Shown one piece after another: positions 59,299-64,000 of a DNA stretch of 64,000 bases; within the stretch, counting starts at the first letter, position 1, and each line of letters opens with the position of its first letter. Origin of the DNA: Bacillus sp. FSL K6-3431 (lineage in GTDB: Bacteria; Bacillota; Bacilli; Bacillales; Bacillaceae_C); NCBI RefSeq assembly GCF_038002605.1, contig NZ_JBBOCT010000001.1:4216001-4280000 (forward strand), in the 5' to 3' direction. The translations under genes and the position numbers were made by a program. The notes under the pieces were generated by a model. That model saw nothing but the letters and a program-made list of their open reading frames with translations. It was not told the DNA's origin and did not search any database.

Positions 59299-61501
59299 GC
59301 CAAACCCAGAGCAAGTAAAAAAAGAAAAAATGTATCGTGACATGGGTATGACGGACGAAGAATTTGCCCTTGCAGAGAAAATGCTTGGTAGAACACCTAA
59401 CTATACCGAAACGGGTTTATTTTCTGTAATGTGGTCTGAGCATTGCAGTTATAAAAATTCTAAGCCAGTACTGAAGAAGTTCCCGACAGAAGGAAAACAA
59501 GTCCTCCAAGGACCTGGAGAAGGTGCGGGAATTGTTGATATTGGCGATAACCAAGCAGTTGTGTTTAAAATTGAAAGCCATAACTCACCATCAGCGGTAG
59601 AACCATATGAAGGTGCAGCAACTGGTGTCGGCGGAATTGTTAGGGACGTATTCTCCATGGGGGCAAGACCAATTGCCTCGTTGAATTCCCTTCGCTTTGG
59701 AGAACTTGATTCCCCAAGGGTCCGTTATTTGCTTGAAGAAGCTGTAGCTGGGATTTCTGATTACGGAAATGGTCTTGGTATTCCGACTGTTGGCGGAGAG
59801 ATTCAGTTTGATTCCGCTTATGAACATAATCCACTTGTCAATGCGATGGTTGTTGGTTTAATTAATCATGAAGATATGCAAAAAGGGCAGGCTAAAGGTG
59901 TAGGCAATACAGTGATGTATGCTGGTGCTGCGACTGGTCGGGACGGGATTCATGGAGCAACCTTTTCTTCCGTTGAACTAGCCGAAGAGGAAGATGAAGA
60001 AAGAGCAGCTGTACAAGCTGGTGATTCCTTTACAGAAAAATTATTGATGGATGCGTGTTTGGAACTTGTAAAATCTGATGCATTGATCGGTATTCAAGAT
60101 ATGGGAGCGGCTGGCTTAGCAAGCTCATCCTCGGAAATGGCAAGTAAAGCAGGATTTGGGGTTGAAATGAATCTTGATTTAGTACCACAGCGTGAAGTGA
60201 ATATGACAGCTTATGAAATGATGCTATCAGAATCGCAAGAGCGGATGTTGCTCGTTATTAAAAAAGGACGCGAACAAGAAATTATTGATTTATTCGCAAA
60301 ATATGATCTTGAGGCGGTATCTGTTGGTCATGTAACAGATGATAAAATGCTCCGTTTACTTCATAAAGGTGAGATTGTTGCAGAAGTACCGGCTGATGCA
60401 CTTGCTGAGGACGCCCCAGTTTATCATAAACCTTCGTCAGAACCAGCATATTATCGTGAATTCCAAGCGATGGAACAGGAAGTTCCAGAAGTTGCTGATT
60501 ATAATGAAACATTGCTGAAGCTGTTAAAACAACCAACTATCGCTAGCAAAGAGTGGGTATACAACCAATTTGATCATCATGTTGGCTCAAATACAGTTGT
60601 TAGTCCAGGTTCAGATGCAGCGGTTGTAAGGATTCGTGGTACGAAAAAAGCTATTGCGATAACAACAGATTGTAACTCGAGATATATTTATTTAGATCCA
60701 GAAGTAGGCGGGAAGATTGCAGTTGCCGAAGCAGCAAGAAACGTTGTTTGTTCCGGTGCAAAACCTCTTGCAATTACAGATGGACTTAACTTTGGTAGCC
60801 CAGAAAAGCCGGAAATCTTTTGGCAAATTGAAAAGTCCGCAGCTGGTATTAGTGAAGCTTGTCTTGCGCTCGAAAGTCCAGTTATTGGTGGAAACGTATC
60901 ACTTTTCAATGAGAAAGGCGGCAAGGCAATTTATCCGACACCAATTATCGGGATGGTTGGCTTGATTGAAGATCTTGCTTATGTAACGACACAAACATTT
61001 AAGTCGGCGGGAGATTTAGTTTATCTCATTGGCGAAGCGAATGATGAATTCGGTGGAAGTGAATTACAAAAAATGATCCACGGGAAAATTTTTGGAAAAG
61101 CACCTGCTATTGATTTAGATGTCGAGGTTAGCAGACAAAATCAAGTCCAACAAGCAATTCGTAATGGACTTATTGCTTCAGCTCATGACGTTTCTGAAGG
61201 TGGAACAGCTGTGGCACTTGCAGAATCATTGTTTGGATCAAGCGGCCTTGGTGCTGAAGTTACACTTAAAGGTAATGAAACATCATCTTTATTTGCGGAA
61301 ACACAATCACGCTTTGTATTATCTGTGAAAAAGGAAAATCAAGCAGCGTTTGAACAATTAGTTGTTGATGCAACTTTGATTGGAGAAGTAAATAATACCA
61401 AACAGTTGATCATTAACGGTGCTGAAAAACAATTAATCCAATCTAACATACAAGTATTGGAAGAAGCTTGGAAAGGGGCTATTCCATGTTTGCTGAAATA
61501 A
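59282..61501 (+). CDS. purL: Phosphoribosylformylglycinamidine synthase subunit PurL
   Basis: 739 residues (small, three-component type). N-terminal [18 protein letters not shown], then the FGAR-binding [13 protein letters not shown] (about 51-63), [20 protein letters not shown] (about 96-115, ATP site), [12 protein letters not shown], the [15 protein letters not shown] segment (about 275), [15 protein letters not shown] (about 463) and [16 protein letters not shown] (about 638). It uses ATP and ammonia to convert FGAR to FGAM. GGAGGG lies 6 bases before ATG 59282; overlaps purQ by 17 bases. Intact, unlike its glutaminase partner. Confidence 0.96.
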   Translation: MRQMLEPNPEQVKKEKMYRDMGMTDEEFALAEKMLGRTPNYTETGLFSVMWSEHCSYKNSKPVLKKFPTEGKQVLQGPGEGAGIVDIGDNQAVVFKIESHNSPSAVEPYEGAATGVGGIVRDVFSMGARPIASLNSLRFGELDSPRVRYLLEEAVAGISDYGNGLGIPTVGGEIQFDSAYEHNPLVNAMVVGLINHEDMQKGQAKGVGNTVMYAGAATGRDGIHGATFSSVELAEEEDEERAAVQAGDSFTEKLLMDACLELVKSDALIGIQDMGAAGLASSSSEMASKAGFGVEMNLDLVPQREVNMTAYEMMLSESQERMLLVIKKGREQEIIDLFAKYDLEAVSVGHVTDDKMLRLLHKGEIVAEVPADALAEDAPVYHKPSSEPAYYREFQAMEQEVPEVADYNETLLKLLKQPTIASKEWVYNQFDHHVGSNTVVSPGSDAAVVRIRGTKKAIAITTDCNSRYIYLDPEVGGKIAVAEAARNVVCSGAKPLAITDGLNFGSPEKPEIFWQIEKSAAGISEACLALESPVIGGNVSLFNEKGGKAIYPTPIIGMVGLIEDLAYVTTQTFKSAGDLVYLIGEANDEFGGSELQKMIHGKIFGKAPAIDLDVEVSRQNQVQQAIRNGLIASAHDVSEGGTAVALAESLFGSSGLGAEVTLKGNETSSLFAETQSRFVLSVKKENQAAFEQLVVDATLIGEVNNTKQLIINGAEKQLIQSNIQVLEEAWKGAIPCLLK

Positions 61502-62907
61502 GAGGGCTAAACGAGGAATGCGGGGTATTTGGTATATGGGGTAATCCCGATGCAGCCCAAATTACGTATTACGGTCTTCATAGTTTGCAGCATCGAGGTC
61601 AAGAAGGCGCTGGGATCGTCGTCACAGATGGTGAACGTTTAAAAGGTGTCAGAGGAGAAGGGCTTGTTAACGATGTTTTTAATGAAAAAAAGATTAAGAG
61701 CTTAGTAGGAACAAGTGCGATTGGTCATGTGAGGTACGGCGGAATCGATAAAAGTGGAATTGAAAATGTACAGCCATTCTTATTACATTCGCAAAGCGGT
61801 GGTCTTACACTTGCACATAATGGTAATTTAATTAATGCCGGTGATTTAAGACATCAGCTTGAAATGCAAGGCAGTATTTTTCAAACAAGTTCTGATACAG
61901 AAGTACTCGCTCATTTAATTAAACGCAGCGGATATCTAGCCTTAAAAGATAAAGTGAAAAATGCATTATCGATGGTAAAAGGCGCATATGCAATTGTAAT
62001 CATGTCTGAAAAAGAATTGATCATCGCTCAAGATCCAAACGGAATGCGGCCCCTCTCGATTGGAAAAGTAGGTGACGCCTATTGTGTAGCATCTGAAACC
62101 TGTGCATTCGATCTTATTGGAGCTGAATTTGTTCGCGATGTAGAGCCGGGTGAATTGATTGTTATCAATGATGAAGGTATGCATGCTGAGCGATTTTCAC
62201 TTTCCGCTTCAAGTGCTATGTGCACGATGGAATATGTGTATTTCTCTCGTCCTGACAGTGATATTGAAGGCGTAAATGTTCATACTGCGAGAAAAAATCT
62301 CGGAAAAATGCTTGCGAGGGAAGCTAATATTGAAGCAGATGTTGTTACAGGAGTACCGGACTCTAGTATTTCGGCGGCGATTGGATTCGCAGAAACAGCA
62401 GGGATCCCATATGAACTTGGTTTGATTAAGAATCGTTATGTAGGCCGGACATTTATTAAGCCATCTCAGGAACTGCGTGAACGTGGAGTGAAGATGAAGC
62501 TTTCACCAGTAAGAAAAGTCGTAGAAGGCAAACGAGTTGTAATGGTCGATGATTCAATTGTACGTGGTACAACATGTAAACGAATTGTGAGAATGTTGAA
62601 AGAGGCTGGAGCGACAGAAGTACATGTGTGTATTAGTTCGCCGCCAATGAAAAACCCTTGTTTTTATGGAATTGATATTTCTTCACATGAAGAATTAATT
62701 GCGTCATCCAATACCATAGATGAGATTCGGGAAATTATCGGTGCAGATTCTCTGACATTTTTGAGTGTAGAGGGGACGTTGGAAGCAATCGCAAGAAAAG
62801 GTTACGGAAAAGATTGCGGACAATGTATGGCATGTTTCACAGGGGAATATCCGACAGAGATTTATCCGGATACGATGATGCCATACGAAAAGGAATTGAT
62901 GAAATAA
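61486..62907 (+). CDS. purF: Glutamine phosphoribosylpyrophosphate amidotransferase
   Basis: 473 residues. A short propeptide ([11 protein letters not shown]) precedes the N-terminal nucleophile Cys12 in CGVFGIW. The Ntn glutaminase has [15 protein letters not shown] and AHNGNLINA segments. The phosphoribosyltransferase half has the PRPP loop [18 protein letters not shown] (about 350). Cysteines in [16 protein letters not shown] and DCGQCMAC match the 4Fe-4S ligands of the B. subtilis enzyme. First step of purine synthesis. The frame extends to 61468, but AAAGGGG at 61472-61478 places the start at 61486, inside the end of purL. Confidence 0.96.
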   Translation: MFAEIRGLNEECGVFGIWGNPDAAQITYYGLHSLQHRGQEGAGIVVTDGERLKGVRGEGLVNDVFNEKKIKSLVGTSAIGHVRYGGIDKSGIENVQPFLLHSQSGGLTLAHNGNLINAGDLRHQLEMQGSIFQTSSDTEVLAHLIKRSGYLALKDKVKNALSMVKGAYAIVIMSEKELIIAQDPNGMRPLSIGKVGDAYCVASETCAFDLIGAEFVRDVEPGELIVINDEGMHAERFSLSASSAMCTMEYVYFSRPDSDIEGVNVHTARKNLGKMLAREANIEADVVTGVPDSSISAAIGFAETAGIPYELGLIKNRYVGRTFIKPSQELRERGVKMKLSPVRKVVEGKRVVMVDDSIVRGTTCKRIVRMLKEAGATEVHVCISSPPMKNPCFYGIDISSHEELIASSNTIDEIREIIGADSLTFLSVEGTLEAIARKGYGKDCGQCMACFTGEYPTEIYPDTMMPYEKELMK

Positions 62908-62987
62908 ATTCGTAAGTGACGGTATTACTACGGAAGTCTAGAAAGTGATGTCCAAACAGACTAAATGTAGGAAAATGCAAATAAAGA

Positions 62988-63047
62988 GGCATATCGGCTA
63001 GGGTCCGCACATTTTGTGGCGACACCGATATGCCCCACATCATGTGG
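62988..63047. repeat. Structured dispersed repeat, copy 4, between purF and purM
   Basis: Outer GGCATATCGG (62988-62997) with CCGATATGCC (63025-63034), a perfect 10-base stem; a weakened inner stem CACA-TTT-TGTG (63008-63018) followed by GC; then CCACA-TCA-TGTGG (63035-63047). It sits in the 167-base purF-purM gap, within the pur transcript, 28 bases before purM. Confidence 0.7.
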
Positions 63048-63074
63048 TCAAAAAATCACTAGGGGGCAATTAGG

Positions 63075-64000
63075 ATGGCGAATGCCTACCAGAAAGCTGG
63101 CGTCAATATTGAAGCTGGATATGAAGCGGTTGAAAAAATAAAGAAACATACGAAAAGAACATTGCGCCCGGGAGTTATGGGGCAACTTGGAAGTTTCGGT
63201 GGCGTCTTTGATTTGTCTGAGCTGAAATTAAAAGAACCAGTACTTGTTTCAGGGACTGATGGAGTTGGTACAAAGCTAAAGCTTGCTTTCATGATGGATA
63301 AGCATGACACGATTGGCATCGATTGTGTAGCGATGTGTGTGAATGATATTGTTGTCCAAGGAGCAGAGCCACTTTATTTTCTTGACTATGTTGCGCTTGG
63401 AAAAGCAGTTCCCGATAAAATTGAGCAGATCGTAAGTGGCATCGCTGATGGTTGTGAAAAAGCTGGATGTGCACTAATTGGTGGCGAGACTGCAGAAATG
63501 CCGGGTTTGTATGCGGAGGATGAGTATGATTTAGCAGGATTCTCCGTTGGTGCTTGCGAGAAATCTGAATTGATCACTGGGGAAGCTATTCAAGAAGGTG
63601 ATGTACTAATTGGACTAGCTTCAAGCGGAATCCACAGCAATGGCTATTCACTTGTTAGAAAAGTATTTCTTGAGGATCAAGGATTTAAACTAGATGCTAA
63701 ATTACCTGAGCTATCAGATAGCCTAGGTAATGAATTATTGAAACCAACAAGAATATATGCAAAACAAATTATAGCTGCACTAAAAGAATTTAACATTCAC
63801 AGCATGTCCCATATAACTGGTGGGGGTTTTATTGAAAATATACCAAGGATGCTACCTGATGGATTTGGTGCTGTAGTTAATAAAGGATCATGGCCTGTTT
63901 TACCGATATTCCAAGCCCTTGAAAAATATGGAGATATTAATAGCGAAGAAATGTACAATATTTTTAATATGGGTATTGGTTTCGTTGTTGCTGTTGACGC
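63075..64000 (+). CDS. purM: Phosphoribosylformylglycinamidine cyclo-ligase (partial)
   Basis: The first 308 residues of AIR synthetase; the gene runs off the window end (normal length about 345). Visible: [19 protein letters not shown] (2-20), [16 protein letters not shown] (about 57-72), [17 protein letters not shown] (about 84-100), [14 protein letters not shown] (about 133-146), [15 protein letters not shown] and [16 protein letters not shown]. It closes FGAM to AIR with ATP. ATG at 63075 follows AGGGGG by 8 bases. Unlike the tight purS-purQ-purL-purF run, it is preceded by a 167-base gap with a structured repeat. Confidence 0.96.
   Translation, partial: MANAYQKAGVNIEAGYEAVEKIKKHTKRTLRPGVMGQLGSFGGVFDLSELKLKEPVLVSGTDGVGTKLKLAFMMDKHDTIGIDCVAMCVNDIVVQGAEPLYFLDYVALGKAVPDKIEQIVSGIADGCEKAGCALIGGETAEMPGLYAEDEYDLAGFSVGACEKSELITGEAIQEGDVLIGLASSGIHSNGYSLVRKVFLEDQGFKLDAKLPELSDSLGNELLKPTRIYAKQIIAALKEFNIHSMSHITGGGFIENIPRMLPDGFGAVVNKGSWPVLPIFQALEKYGDINSEEMYNIFNMGIGFVVAVD

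Overview
The window is low-GC DNA of a spore-forming Bacillaceae bacterium. Strong AGGAGG-type ribosome sites, frequent TTG/GTG starts, a rho-independent terminator after most units and many Bacillus subtilis-like gene orders support this. From about 37 kb on, the order follows the B. subtilis block yeaC-yeaD-yebA-guaA-pbuG-yebE-yebG-purEK(BC)SQLFM. It is altered by an inserted sugar-ABC cluster, an inserted rRNA operon, a decayed pbuG and the absence of purB and purC. The species cannot be named from inspection.

Layout. 0-2.5 kb: a small catabolic operon (end of a membrane protein, phosphotriesterase-like protein, KDPG-aldolase-like protein, creatininase-like amidohydrolase). 2.6-12.3 kb: stand-alone genes, including a DMT exporter, an unusual ATP-synthase-c-like membrane protein, a MarR/GNAT pair beside a dead YczE-like gene, the adaptive alkylation-repair pair adaA-adaB, a sarcosine-oxidase-like flavoenzyme, a frameshifted rclA-like reductase, YqjF, a DUF1259 protein with an overlapping Cys-rich peptide, and a CidA/CidB-like pair. 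12.4-15.5 kb: a secreted two-CBM alpha-galactosidase-like enzyme behind a cre-like site. 16-22.3 kb: a complete nitrite-reduction operon (nirB, nirD, three siroheme enzymes, nitrite channel) behind two Rex/Fnr-type palindromes. 22.3-25.4 kb: a TAXI-type TRAP transporter on the minus strand. 25.6-27.1 kb: a decayed region with two broken genes and several repeat families. 27.2-33.3 kb: histidinol-phosphatase-like, aldose epimerase, TetR plus paired SMR pumps, a sporulation-kinase-like histidine kinase, and AlkD. 33.4-36.9 kb: an NAD-salvage operon (HAD, pncA, pncB, nadE). 37.3-41.7 kb: MoxR/DUF58/transglutaminase. 41.8-46.8 kb: YesL, LacI regulator and a sugar ABC importer lacking its ATPase. 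47.5-49.3 kb: a purine-riboswitch-like leader and guaA. 49.9-55.25 kb: a 16S-23S-5S operon without tRNAs. 55.5-64 kb: yebE, yebG and the purine operon to a partial purM.

Most noteworthy. (1) A dispersed structured repeat occurs at four loci; its three stems keep their pairing while the bases change, and one copy lies inside the rRNA operon just before 5S. (2) Two arrays of 52-bp tandem repeats, at 25.9 and 47.0 kb in opposite orientation, share a terminal hairpin module. (3) A variant guanine-type riboswitch precedes guaA, with a visible alternative pairing. (4) PurQ lacks its catalytic cysteine (Gly86), and purB and purC are missing from the operon. (5) There is a lone, extended ATP-synthase-c-like protein. 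Several genes are broken (rclA-like, CotF-like, VTC-domain, YczE-like, pbuG). Two of these breaks are single-base losses in short homopolymers and could be sequencing errors. All assignments come from reading the sequence; no database search was run.
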